Positions 25,143 to 33,505 of a stretch of 64,000 nt of DNA are shown here, in pieces. The translations under genes were made by a program, and so were the position numbers. A model generated the notes under the pieces. The model did not search any database. It was not told the DNA's origin and worked only from the letters and a program-made list of their open reading frames with translations. Numbering within the stretch: the first letter of the stretch is position 1; each line of letters starts with the position of its first letter. This DNA comes from Rhizobium rosettiformans W3. Its GTDB lineage: Bacteria > Pseudomonadota > Alphaproteobacteria > Rhizobiales > Rhizobiaceae. The DNA is taken from contig NZ_STGU01000005.1 of NCBI RefSeq assembly GCF_004912135.1, positions 62,001 through 126,000 of the forward strand. Reading direction: 5' to 3'.

Positions 25143-25590
25143 CGCGCGGTCTGGGCAACAGGTCAGGTCGGCTGCTTACCGTTACGCGGTCTTCCTCCTC
25201 GCCCTTCTGGCCGGTTGCATCGTCACAGGCGTGATGTCGTTCGTTTATCTCTCGACATACTTCTCGCAGGGGCCGCTGCGGGATGTCAGGGGTTATCTCG
25301 GCTACAACGTGATCGACAGCGGCAGCCCCTGGCAATGGACCTTCAACATTTTGCTGTGGGGGCTCCCGGCCCTGCCTCTCTGCCGTCTAATTCTCGGGTG
25401 GATGAATGGCGTTCGGCCGGCATGGTGGCGAATGGGTGTCGGTTATCTGTTTCTCGGCCTCGTCATCTATGCCTTTGGCACGCTTGCCTACTCGACCGAG
25501 ATCGATCGCATCGTCCTGCTTGTCGCCGGCATGAGCGTGATCCTGACCGCCGGCTATGGTTTCACTCGTCGCTGGATCGCCGTCTGCTGA
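25057..25590 (+). CDS. Small multi-pass membrane protein of unknown function, start uncertain
   Basis: From about 25175 the frame encodes four hydrophobic segments: YAVFLLALLAGCIVTGVMSFVYL, WTFNILLWGLPALPLCRLILG, MGVGYLFLGLVIYAFGTLAY and RIVLLVAGMSVILTAGYGF. These are typical of a small inner-membrane protein. No ATG, GTG or TTG with a ribosome-binding site lies between the end of cobM and the first hydrophobic segment. The only upstream ATG in frame is at 25057, inside cobM, which would give an 86-nt overlap and an unlikely Ser/Thr/Arg-rich leader. A start at an internal GTG near 25231 would remove the first membrane segment. I do not recognise the family. Confidence 0.5.
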   Translation: MSSSETATSTIPISATSCATWARRRPVADARSGQQVRSAAYRYAVFLLALLAGCIVTGVMSFVYLSTYFSQGPLRDVRGYLGYNVIDSGSPWQWTFNILLWGLPALPLCRLILGWMNGVRPAWWRMGVGYLFLGLVIYAFGTLAYSTEIDRIVLLVAGMSVILTAGYGFTRRWIAVC

Positions 25591-25640
25591 CGGTGCCAGG
25601 GTTGTGCTTGAGAACAGACAGCAAGGGAGCGTGTTGATCG

Positions 25641-26096
25641 ATGACGGCAACAGACACTGTGATGCAGGGTGGCTGCCGGTGCGGCCAGGTCACGATGAAG
25701 GTGAAGGGCCGGCCGCTGATGACCATGGTCTGCCATTGCAAGGGATGTCAGCGCATGACCGCCAGCGCCTTCTCGCTGAGCGCCCTTTTTCCAGATCAGA
25801 CCGTCGAGATTGCTGGCCTCGAGCCGGTGATCGGCGGCATGCATGGCGAATTGCGCCATCACTTTTGCCCGCATTGCCTCAGCTGGATCTTCACGCGCGC
25901 CGAGATGCTCGGGCCGCTCATCAACATCCGTGCAACCATGCTGGACGGCGCCGCCGATCTGCCGCCCTTCATCGAGACCTGCGTGTCGGAGAAGCTGCCC
26001 TGGGTCTCGCTGCCGGCAATGCACAGTTTCGAGAAATTCCCTGCGATGGAAGACTTCCCGAAGCTGATCGCCGAATTCGCCGAAACCGCGCCGTGA
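25641..26096 (+). CDS. GFA-family zinc protein (second copy)
   Basis: A 151-residue GFA-fold protein with zinc-binding cysteines in GGCRCGQVTM, CHCKGCQRMTAS and HFCPHCLSWIF. The last pair departs from the usual CxxCG. It shares its family but little sequence with the copy at 14348. Substrate unknown. It may be transcribed with the nucleoside hydrolase, which starts 63 nt further on. Confidence 0.87.
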   Translation: MTATDTVMQGGCRCGQVTMKVKGRPLMTMVCHCKGCQRMTASAFSLSALFPDQTVEIAGLEPVIGGMHGELRHHFCPHCLSWIFTRAEMLGPLINIRATMLDGAADLPPFIETCVSEKLPWVSLPAMHSFEKFPAMEDFPKLIAEFAETAP

Positions 26097-26159
26097 CTGC
26101 TTCCTTGTTCCCGAGGATTGCGATATGGAACCCGCTTCCTCAGACAGGACGTCAACCTC

Positions 26160-27125
26160 ATGCATAAAGTCATTTTCGATACGGATCCGGGCGTCGATGA
26201 CGCAATGGCGCTGCTCTTCCTGCACCATCATCCCGACATCGACCTTCTCGGCATCACCACCGTCTTCGGCAATGCCGAGATCGATATCACGACGCGCAAC
26301 GCGCTGTTCCTGAAGCGGGAATGGAAGATCGACGCGCCCGTGGCACGCGGCGCCGGCGAGACATTCATCCCGCATCGCGTCAGCCATGAGCCGCCGAAAT
26401 TCATCCATGGCGATGATGGCCTCGGGAATATCGGCGTGCCCGAGGTGACGGATGTTGAGCCCGATCCGCGTCCGGCCCATCGCTTCCTCGTCGAGACCAT
26501 CCGCGCCAATCCGGGCGAGGTGACGATTGTTGCCGTCGGCCGCATGACCAACCTCGCCAACGCGCTGAAGGAAGACCCGGAGATTGTCGATCTCGTCAAG
26601 GAGATCGTCATCATGGGCGGCGCCTTCGACGTCAACGGTAACGTGACGCCGGCGGCCGAAGCCAACATTCATGGCGATCCGGAAGCCGCGGACGTGGTGA
26701 TGACGGCGAAATGGCCGGTCGTCGTGGTCGGTCTCGATGTCACCATGCAGACGGTGATGACGCGGTCTCAGCTCGCCGATATCCGCGATGCCGCAGGCAC
26801 CAGCCGCGCGCGTCTGCTTTTCGATCTCTCGCAGTTCTACATCGATTTCTACGAAGGCCTGGTCGACGACGGCATGGTCGTGCATGACAGCTGCGCCTGC
26901 GTATACATCGTGGCGCCGGAACTCTTCAAGACCCGCAGCGGCGTCATCCGCGTGGTCTGCGGCGGTATCGCCGACGGCCAGACCATCCAGAAGCCCGACG
27001 GTCGCGGCTTCGGCCCCTCCGATTGGGATGGCGATCTGCCGAGCCAGAAGATCTGCACGGAGATCGATGCAACGGCCGTGCTGAAGCTGATCCACGACGT
27101 CATCGTCTCGGTCCGAGAAGACTGA
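26160..27125 (+). CDS. Inosine-uridine preferring nucleoside hydrolase
   Basis: A 321-residue enzyme of the IU-NH family, hydrolysing the N-glycosidic bond of nucleosides to ribose and base. The N-terminal signature is VIFDTDPGVDDAMALLFL, with the calcium-binding Asp cluster. Also seen are TIVAVGRMTNLANAL, EIVIMGGAFDVNGNVTPAAEANIHGDPEAA and VVGLDVTMQTVM; the final Asp ligand region reads VVHDSCACVYIV. The start MHKVIFD at 26160 leaves the usual length; an in-frame TTG 42 nt upstream is less likely. It ends at a strong terminator. Confidence 0.94.
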   Translation: MHKVIFDTDPGVDDAMALLFLHHHPDIDLLGITTVFGNAEIDITTRNALFLKREWKIDAPVARGAGETFIPHRVSHEPPKFIHGDDGLGNIGVPEVTDVEPDPRPAHRFLVETIRANPGEVTIVAVGRMTNLANALKEDPEIVDLVKEIVIMGGAFDVNGNVTPAAEANIHGDPEAADVVMTAKWPVVVVGLDVTMQTVMTRSQLADIRDAAGTSRARLLFDLSQFYIDFYEGLVDDGMVVHDSCACVYIVAPELFKTRSGVIRVVCGGIADGQTIQKPDGRGFGPSDWDGDLPSQKICTEIDATAVLKLIHDVIVSVRED

Positions 27126-27146
27126 TCGCCCTTCTGCAGGCAAAGA

Positions 27147-27183
27147 AAAACCCCGGATCTCAGAGGAGATCCGGGGTTTTTTA
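27147..27183 (+). terminator. Strong intrinsic terminator after the nucleoside hydrolase
   Basis: AACCCCGGATCTC pairs with the GAGATCCGGGGTT arm across a short loop, and a run of six T follows. The A-run on the other side makes it usable on the minus strand for the DUF1127 gene as well. Confidence 0.92.
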
Positions 27184-27211
27184 TTCGTAGTCCGGACGGT
27201 GCCGGAAAGGA

Positions 27212-27358
27212 TCAGCCGTTGACGGCGTGACGGGCAACGCGACGGATGTCTTCGCGGCCGATGCCGAGGTCACGGAGTTCGCGGTCCGACATGCGGCCGA
27301 GTTCGGTGATCGTCTGACGGTACTTGCGCCAATTGTTGAGCGAGCGAGCGATGTTCAT
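27212..27358 (-). CDS. DUF1127 small protein
   Basis: A 48-residue basic protein: MNIARSLNNWRKYRQTITEL followed by GRMSDRELRDLGIGREDI and RRVARHAVNG. This is the classic DUF1127 (YjiS-like) sequence with the conserved LSDRELRDLGI-type core. Alphaproteobacterial members of this family affect RNA turnover and phosphate or stress physiology. AGAGG precedes the ATG by 8 nt. A promoter candidate lies 63 nt upstream, and the terminator at 27147-27183 lies just downstream. Confidence 0.93.
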   Translation of the reverse strand: MNIARSLNNWRKYRQTITELGRMSDRELRDLGIGREDIRRVARHAVNG

Positions 27359-27420
27359 TTGGGTCTACCTCTTTGGTGGTTTGGACCCATCCGTGGGCCC
27401 CTTCGAATTTGTTGATCCGA

Positions 27421-27449
27421 ATATATGCTGCGATGCGAAATCATTGAAG
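27421..27449 (-). promoter_or_regulatory. Candidate promoter for the DUF1127 gene
   Basis: On the minus strand CTTCAA (27449-27444) and ATATAT (27426-27421) are 17 nt apart. A 5' leader of about 55 nt would result. The -35 box is weak. Confidence 0.45.
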
Positions 27450-27611
27450 ACATAAAGCGGTAAAGCACCTATGCGCCGGACGCATACCAATCGATTTAAC
27501 GCTTTGTTAATTGACGCTTTTTTGAGCGTTTGCCTGCCTCAGGACAGCGACTGCCAAACAGGCGCGATTCGACCTAACAATCATTCGAGATGGTGGGTGA
27601 GGAGAGTGAGG

Positions 27612-27740
27612 ACAAAAAAATAACGCTCACCGGGGGAGGAGGTCCGGTGAGCGTCATTTTTACAGGCCAACGACTGGGAGGAGGAGTGTCGTCGGCCAAT
27701 CGATCCCGCTTTGGGAGGAGGAGTAAGCGGGTCGAAGAAG
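27612..27740 (-). ncRNA. Small RNA with three hairpins exposing CCUCCUCC (anti-Shine-Dalgarno) loops
   Basis: Read on the minus strand, three hairpins follow one another, each presenting CUCCUCC in its loop. The stems are CCCGCTT/AAGCGGG (27731-27705), GGCCGACGAC/GTCGTTGGCC (27697-27665) and ACGCTCACCGG/CCGGTGAGCGT (27655-27623). The last is followed by TTATTTTTTT, so it is an intrinsic terminator. This is the layout of alphaproteobacterial small RNAs with anti-Shine-Dalgarno loops (the rhizobial alpha-r14 type and the CcsR/cuckoo RNAs of Rhodobacter); the exact family name is from memory. Such RNAs are stress-induced and thought to pair with ribosome-binding sites. The 5' end is estimated. 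Confidence 0.8.
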
Positions 27741-27932
27741 AAGCGCCAGAAGTTCCGTCGCTCTGTTGATGATGAATATAAGCGAGACTTACGACTTTGT
27801 GCAGTGCAAAAAGAGCATGGAAGGCATGCGGATCTTGCATGGAGATGCAAGGCTCGCCGTGCGACGGTTCCGGCCGCCTTGTCTTTCCGTCTGTGCCGCT
27901 GCAGATTGCCACCACGGCAAGGGGGAATGTGC

Positions 27933-29042
27933 ATGTATAGAGGCAGGTTGAAGCGCGACCTCGACGACTGGGTCAAGCGAGGGCTGATCGATGGCGCCAC
28001 TGCGGGCAGATTGCTCGAGGATGTGGATCGCCGCGGTCCAAGCTTCAGCATCGGCTCCATCCTGTCGATGTTTGCGGCGGTCCTGATTGCGGCGTCCCTG
28101 CTGATGCTGATCGCGGCCAATTGGGAACTGATCCCCCGCCTGACAAAGGTGGCAGGTATCATCGGGCTGATCTGGATCTTCCATATTGCAGCTCTTGTGG
28201 CGAGGGCGCAGGGTGCGGACCGCATGGCGGCCGCCTCCCTCGTCCTCGGCGCGGCCGCCTTCGGTGGCGCCATTGCACTGATCGGCCAGCTTTATCACCT
28301 CTCAGGCGATACCTTCTCGGCCATGTTCCTGTGGTTCTCCGTCACCATTGTGTCTGCAGCCCTTTTCCGGTCAGGGGCGCTGACCGTCACTGCCGGCGCA
28401 CTGGCGCTCGCGACCTTTGCGGGCAGCTTCGAAAGCTTCGGCTGGGATGTCGGCAGCCATGGGCTCTGGGCCTGGTGGCCGCCCGTCGGAGCGGCCGCCA
28501 TTTTCGGATTGGCGCGGTGGACAGGTGCGGATCGAGCAAAACATTTCGGCTATATCCTGCTCCTGGTCTGGGTCTGGTGGATGGTGATCCTCGAAGGTGG
28601 AGAGCTTCACGCGCTCACTGTGGCCATTGTCGCGACCGTGGCCTTCCTGGCACTCGCAGCCCCGGGTTCGCCGCTTGCCGCCCTGCACCGCCGGCTGGGT
28701 GCCTCTGCGAGCTTCTACTTCCTGGTCATGGCTCTGAGCGGTTTCGCCTATGTTCAGGGAAGCGCCATGGATGCGGCGTCGATCGCGGTTCTCGGCATTC
28801 TCATCCTCGGGCTTTCGATCGCAGCCATTGCTCTGGAAGGGCGGGACAATGGTGCCGTCCGGTTTCTCGCTTACGGCGCCTTCGCGGCGGAGATCCTCTA
28901 CCTCTCGTACGAGACGATCGACAGCATTCTCGGCACCTCGGCCTTCTTCCTCCTGTCCGGCCTTGTGGTCGCCGTTCTGGCCTTCGTCGTCATCCGCCTG
29001 GAGAAACGTTTTTCCCGTCCCGTACCTGAGGTGAAGTCATGA
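27933..29042 (+). CDS. DUF2157 multi-pass membrane protein
   Basis: A 369-residue protein. A soluble N-terminus (MYRGRLKRDLDDWVKRGLIDGATAGRLLEDV) has the DUF2157 pattern of a short helical domain, and ten or so hydrophobic segments follow. GQLYHLSGDTFSAMFLWF is a conserved family stretch. The function is unknown. Translation most likely starts at 27933, because GGGGGA lies 7 nt upstream; an ATG two codons earlier is too close to it. It overlaps the GDYXXLXY gene by 4 nt, the standard partner. Confidence 0.88.
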   Translation: MYRGRLKRDLDDWVKRGLIDGATAGRLLEDVDRRGPSFSIGSILSMFAAVLIAASLLMLIAANWELIPRLTKVAGIIGLIWIFHIAALVARAQGADRMAAASLVLGAAAFGGAIALIGQLYHLSGDTFSAMFLWFSVTIVSAALFRSGALTVTAGALALATFAGSFESFGWDVGSHGLWAWWPPVGAAAIFGLARWTGADRAKHFGYILLLVWVWWMVILEGGELHALTVAIVATVAFLALAAPGSPLAALHRRLGASASFYFLVMALSGFAYVQGSAMDAASIAVLGILILGLSIAAIALEGRDNGAVRFLAYGAFAAEILYLSYETIDSILGTSAFFLLSGLVVAVLAFVVIRLEKRFSRPVPEVKS

Positions 29043-29614
29043 TCGCCGCAAGACCCTTTGCCGCCGTCGCGCTCGCCATGGCTCTGCTGCAGACCGCCAT
29101 CCTCGGCTACATGATTGAGGGGCGGGCGGGCATATTGCGGTCCGGAACGGAAGTCCTCTTGAAGACGGCACCTGTCGATCCGCGCGATCTGCTGCGCGGC
29201 GACTATGTGATCCTGACCTATGATGTCTCGACCATCTCGACGACCTCGATCATCGGGCAGAAACCCGAAACCGGCGATGCCGCGCGATTGCATGTCCGTC
29301 TCAAGCCGGGAGCCGATGGCTTCTGGACCGTGTCTGAGGCATCCTTCGACCCGCTTCCCGTCGATGACGGCAGCGTGGTCCTGCTCTCGCAACCCGTGAC
29401 GATCTACGATTGGGAGTGGCAGAACGCCGGAAACCTCACGGTTTCCTACGGCATAGAGCGCTTCTACGTACCGGAAGGCGAGGGCAGGCCGATCGAAGAC
29501 GGCCGAAACGAGGGCCGGGTCTCTGTCGCAGCACGTGTCTCCGACGATGGCCAGGCACAGATTCGCGCATTGATGCTGGATGGCGAGCCGCTTTACGAAG
29601 AGCCGCTCTACTGA
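29039..29614 (+). CDS. GDYXXLXY-domain membrane-anchored protein
   Basis: A 191-residue protein with an N-terminal membrane helix ([20 protein letters not shown]). The family motif reads [15 protein letters not shown], so GDYVILTY fits GDYXXLXY exactly. The rest is a beta-rich periplasmic domain. It is nearly always encoded next to DUF2157 proteins, as here, with ATGA overlap, which suggests that the two form a membrane complex of unknown role. Confidence 0.9.
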   Translation: MIAARPFAAVALAMALLQTAILGYMIEGRAGILRSGTEVLLKTAPVDPRDLLRGDYVILTYDVSTISTTSIIGQKPETGDAARLHVRLKPGADGFWTVSEASFDPLPVDDGSVVLLSQPVTIYDWEWQNAGNLTVSYGIERFYVPEGEGRPIEDGRNEGRVSVAARVSDDGQAQIRALMLDGEPLYEEPLY

Positions 29615-29683
29615 CGACTGCCATTCGCCCTCTGCAAAGCCTGTGAAGCCTGCTCGGCGGGCCCTGCAATCCTGTCATTTTTC

Positions 29684-29712
29684 CTTTGCGTGCGGGAAAA
29701 CGGGTGTTATAG
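29684..29712 (+). promoter_or_regulatory. Promoter of tRNA-Leu
   Basis: CTTTGC (29684-29689) and TTATAG (29707-29712) are separated by 17 nt. The start would lie near 29720, about 45 nt before the mature tRNA. Confidence 0.55.
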
Positions 29713-29763
29713 AGACGCGCGCTCCGGAGGGGCCATGCGCGAATGCGGCATGCGCTTTTGGAC

Positions 29764-29848
<85 letters not shown>

Positions 29849-30032
29849 ACTAAGCCGCGCGGGATCGATGAGAGAAGCACCGAGGTGTGGCTCCCGTCAG
29901 TCCGGCGCCGTTTTGCTTGGCAGATTGTTGACGATTGCGACGCAGCCACGTCCGGAAAAATCAATTCCGGCGTCGTGCTCAGGGAAAACACCGGCTGTCC
30001 GAGCACGGCCGCCACGACATGAAGGTAAGAAC

Positions 30033-31511
30033 ATGCAGGTTACAGAAACGCTCGCTGAAGGGCTGAAGCGCGAAATCAAGGTCGTCGTTCCGGCCAAGGA
30101 CATGGAACAGCGCATGAACGAGCGTCTGGCCGAAGTGAAGGACAAGGTCCGCATCAACGGCTTCCGCCCGGGCAAGGTGCCGGTTGCACATGTCAAGAAG
30201 ATGTACGGCAAGTCGATCATGGCTGAGCTGGTCAACGAGATCATTCGTGACAAGCCGTCGGCGATCCTGTCGGAGCGCGGCGAAAAGTCGGCGACCCAGC
30301 CGGAAATCGTCATGACCGAAGACGAGAAGGAAGCGGAAAAGATCCTGTCGGCTCAGGCAGATCTGGAGTTCACGCTCTCCTACGAAATCATCCCGGCGAT
30401 CGAACTGAAGTCGGTTGACGGCATCAAGGTCACCCGCGAAGTGGTCGATGTCTCGGATGAGGAAATCAACGAGCAGATCGAGAAGATCGCCGAAAGCGCC
30501 CGCACCTTCGAGACCAAGAAGGGCAAGGCTGCTGAAGGCGACCGCGTCACCATGGACTACCTCGGCAAGGTCGACGGCGAAGCTTTCGACGGCGGCAAGG
30601 ACGAAGACGCGGAGCTCGTTATCGGCTCGAACCGCTTCATCCCGGGCTTTGAAGACCAGCTCGTCGGCGTCAAGGCTGGCGATGAAAAGGTCATCACCGT
30701 AACCTTCCCGGCCGACTATCCGGCAGCCAACCTCGCTGGCAAGGAAGCCACCTTCGACATCACCGTCAAGGAAGTCGCAAGCCCGGCCAAGACCGAAATC
30801 AACGACGAACTGGCCACCAAGCTCGGCGTCGAATCGGTTGAGAAGCTGAAGGAAATCGTGCGTGGCCAGATCGAGAGCCAGTACGGCAACGTCACCCGCC
30901 AGAAGGTCAAGCGTCAGATCCTCGACCAGCTCGACGCGCTCTACAAGTTCGAGTCGCCCTCGAAGCTCGTCGACGCCGAGTTCGAAAACATCTGGCGCCA
31001 GATCAACACCGATCTCGCTCAGTCCGGCAAGACCTTCGCTGACGAAGACACGACGGAAGAAGCCGCCCGCGAAGAATACCGCGCGCTTGCAGAGCGTCGC
31101 GTTCGCCTCGGCCTCGTTCTCTCCGAAATCGGCGAAAAGGCCGGCATCGAAGTGACCGAAGAAGAAATGCAGCGTTCGCTCTTTGCCCAGCTGCAGCAGT
31201 TCCCGGGCCAGGAAAAGCAGATCCTCGACTTCTTCCGCAACACGCCCGGCGCGGCCGCTTCGCTGCGCGCGCCGATCTTCGAAGAAAAGGTCATCGACAA
31301 GCTGCTCGCTGAAGTCTCCGTCACCGACAAGAAGGTGACGAAGGAAGAGCTGCTGGCCGACGACGCCGAAGAAGGCGACAAGCCGTCCAAGAAGGCTGCT
31401 CCGAAGAAGAAGGCTGCGGCCAAGGCTGACGACGCTGCTGAAGGCGAAGAAGCCGCTCCGAAGAAGAAGGCCGCTCCGAAGAAGAAGGCCGCCGAAGGCG
31501 ACGCCGAGTAA
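30033..31511 (+). CDS. tig: Trigger factor, ribosome-associated chaperone
   Basis: A 492-residue chaperone that binds at the ribosome exit tunnel. The N-terminal ribosome-binding domain contains [17 protein letters not shown] (the conserved FRxGxxP signature). The central FKBP-type prolyl isomerase domain begins near [21 protein letters not shown]. The C-terminal helical chaperone domain follows. The last 45 residues are a Lys/Ala-rich tail (repeats of APKKKAA), as in other alphaproteobacterial homologues and probably disordered. It is a single gene that ends at a terminator. It is preceded by tRNA-Leu. Confidence 0.97.
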   Translation: MQVTETLAEGLKREIKVVVPAKDMEQRMNERLAEVKDKVRINGFRPGKVPVAHVKKMYGKSIMAELVNEIIRDKPSAILSERGEKSATQPEIVMTEDEKEAEKILSAQADLEFTLSYEIIPAIELKSVDGIKVTREVVDVSDEEINEQIEKIAESARTFETKKGKAAEGDRVTMDYLGKVDGEAFDGGKDEDAELVIGSNRFIPGFEDQLVGVKAGDEKVITVTFPADYPAANLAGKEATFDITVKEVASPAKTEINDELATKLGVESVEKLKEIVRGQIESQYGNVTRQKVKRQILDQLDALYKFESPSKLVDAEFENIWRQINTDLAQSGKTFADEDTTEEAAREEYRALAERRVRLGLVLSEIGEKAGIEVTEEEMQRSLFAQLQQFPGQEKQILDFFRNTPGAAASLRAPIFEEKVIDKLLAEVSVTDKKVTKEELLADDAEEGDKPSKKAAPKKKAAAKADDAAEGEEAAPKKKAAPKKKAAEGDAE

Positions 31512-31536
31512 TCTTCGTTCGATGATGAGTTGAGAG

Positions 31537-31567
31537 AAAGCCGTCCCTTGGGGCGGCTTTTTCGTTT
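31537..31567 (+). terminator. Intrinsic terminator after tig
   Basis: AAAGCCGTCCC and GGGGCGGCTTT form a stable stem with loop TTG, followed by TTTT, 25 nt after the tig stop. Confidence 0.92.
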
Positions 31568-31588
31568 TCGGCACGGAAGGCAGAACGC

Positions 31589-32338
31589 ATGCAGATCACG
31601 CTCATTCGCAATGCCACCCTGATCGTCGACTTGGCCGGCCTCCGGCTTCTGATCGATCCCTGGCTTGCCGGCAAAGGTGAGGGGATGAACTATTCCGGAA
31701 GGGGGCCGTCACCGCTCGTGGACCTGCCGATGCCGATCGAGGACATTCTGCGCGGCATTGACGCGGTGCTCGTCTCCCACCTGCATTCCGACCACTTTGA
31801 TGAGGCGGCACAGGCCTTGATCGGAAGGGACGTACCCATCCTTTGTCATGCGCGCGATTTAGCCGCCATTCTCACCATGGGCTTCCAGGACGTCCGTACC
31901 ATCGGCGACGGGATCGCGATGGGCCAAGTCCGCATCCGCACCACCGACGGCCGTCATGGACCGCCCGAGGTGCTCGACGACATGGGGGAGGTCTCGGGGT
32001 TCCTCATTGAAGCCACCGGAGAGCCAAGGCTTTACTGGGCGGGCGACACCATTTTGTGTCCGGAAGTGGAGGCGGTGCTGACGCAGGAGCGGCCGGATAT
32101 CGTGCTGGTGCACGGCTGCGGCGCCCTGTGGAACGGCAAGGGGCCACTGGTGATGGATGTGGAGATGATTGCGCTCACGCTCGACCTTGCGCCCTTCGCG
32201 CAAGTCATCGTCACGCATCTCGATGCCGTCGACCATGCGACCGTCTCGCGGAAGGATCTCCGTCGCCTCATCTCGGTCGGCGCAACTGGCGCCGACCGTC
32301 TCGTCATACCGGATGACGGGGAGATCCTGACGTTCTGA
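31589..32338 (+). CDS. MBL-fold metal-dependent hydrolase
   Basis: A 249-residue metallo-beta-lactamase-fold protein of the UlaG-like branch. The zinc motif is VLVSHLHSDHFDEAA (HxHxDH), a further ligand Asp lies in YWAGDTILCPE, and the final His is likely in VIVTHLDAVDH. The N-terminus ITLIRNATLIVDLAGLRLLIDPWL is typical of this branch. The substrate is not indicated. It converges with the LLM oxidoreductase 3 nt away. Confidence 0.85.
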   Translation: MQITLIRNATLIVDLAGLRLLIDPWLAGKGEGMNYSGRGPSPLVDLPMPIEDILRGIDAVLVSHLHSDHFDEAAQALIGRDVPILCHARDLAAILTMGFQDVRTIGDGIAMGQVRIRTTDGRHGPPEVLDDMGEVSGFLIEATGEPRLYWAGDTILCPEVEAVLTQERPDIVLVHGCGALWNGKGPLVMDVEMIALTLDLAPFAQVIVTHLDAVDHATVSRKDLRRLISVGATGADRLVIPDDGEILTF

Positions 32339-32341
32339 GGG

Positions 32342-33361
32342 TCAACGCCAGCCGAGAGCCGGCGCGACATGGGTCAGGATAGACTCGATCACATGGCCGT
32401 TGTACTCGACGCCGAGCTGGTTCGGCACCGTGAGGAGGAGCGTATCGGCCTCCGCAATGGCTTCATCACGCCTTAACTCCTCGATGAGTTGATCCGGTTC
32501 CGCGGCATAGGAACGCCCGAAGATGGCGCGGGTGTTTTCGTCGATATAGCCGATCGAATCCTGATCCTTGCTGCGGCCGAAATAGGCGCGGTCCATGTCG
32601 TTGACGATGGCGAAGATGGAGCGGCTGACCGACACCCGCGGTGTGCGGCTATGGCCGGCTTGCGTCCAGGCGTCGCGATATGCACGGATCTGTTTCGCCT
32701 GCTGGATGTGGAAGGGCTCGCCGGTCTCGTCGTCCTTCAGTGTCGAACTCTGCAGGTTCATGCCGAGCTTTGCTGCCCAGACGGCGGTCGCATTGGACCC
32801 GGCACCCCACCAGATTCGATCGCGCAGGCCTTCCGAATGCGGCTCGATGCGCAGAAGTCCTGGCGGGTTGGGGAACATGGGGCGTGGATTTGGCTGCGCG
32901 AAGCCTTCGCCCTTCAAAACGTCGAGAAAGACTTCGGCATGGCGGCGCCCCATATCGGCATCGGTCTGGCCTTCTTCAGGCTGGTAGCCGAAGTAGCGCC
33001 AGCCTTCGATCACCTGCTCTGGCGATCCGCGCGAGATCCCAAGTTGCAGGCGTCCGCGCGAGATCAGGTCGGCAGACCCGGCGTCCTCTGCCATGTAGAG
33101 AGGGTTTTCGTAGCGCATGTCGATAACGCCGGTGCCAATCTCGATCTTGGATGTGCGTGCGCCAACGGCGGCCAGCAGCGGGAAGGGAGAGGCGAGTTGG
33201 CGTGCGAAATGGTGAACGCGGAAATAGGCGCCATCCGCCCCGAGCTCTTCGGCCGCGACGGCAAGGTCGATCGACTGCAGGAGGGTATCCTGCGCCGAGC
33301 GCGTGCCGGACTGAGGCGAGGGCGACCAATGGCCGAAGGAGAGGAAACCGATTTTCTTCAT
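32342..33361 (-). CDS. LLM-class flavin-dependent oxidoreductase (luciferase-like)
   Basis: A 339-residue protein of the bacterial luciferase-like family. The start MKKIGFLSFGHWSP is chosen over an ATG 14 codons upstream whose residues are not family-like. Segments seen are LAVAAEELGADGAYFRVHHFARQL, VGARTSKIEIGTGVIDMRYENPLYMAEDAGSAD and LQLGISRGSPEQVIEG, which line the FMN and active-site pocket. The substrate is unknown. Confidence 0.88.
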   Translation of the reverse strand: MKKIGFLSFGHWSPSPQSGTRSAQDTLLQSIDLAVAAEELGADGAYFRVHHFARQLASPFPLLAAVGARTSKIEIGTGVIDMRYENPLYMAEDAGSADLISRGRLQLGISRGSPEQVIEGWRYFGYQPEEGQTDADMGRRHAEVFLDVLKGEGFAQPNPRPMFPNPPGLLRIEPHSEGLRDRIWWGAGSNATAVWAAKLGMNLQSSTLKDDETGEPFHIQQAKQIRAYRDAWTQAGHSRTPRVSVSRSIFAIVNDMDRAYFGRSKDQDSIGYIDENTRAIFGRSYAAEPDQLIEELRRDEAIAEADTLLLTVPNQLGVEYNGHVIESILTHVAPALGWR

Positions 33362-33505
33362 GATGTCATGCCTTTGTGACGGGTGTTGTCCCCTAGATGG
33401 CATCGAGAATGGCCTTCACCAAAGAGAGCTGGTGGTGACAGACTGTTTCAAGCGGGAAGACGGGCCATTAAAAACACCCTCTTATCCGTAGGCCGAGTGT
33501 GGATT

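Noticed and set aside
27766-27932. Upstream extension of the DUF2157 gene to 27711
   Set aside because: It overlaps the small-RNA region, gives Arg/Lys-rich non-family sequence, and the ATG at 27933 has a well-spaced GGGGGA.
29970-31574. 531-codon minus-strand frame opposite tig
   Set aside because: Phe/Leu-rich mirror of tig codons with no start signal or domain.
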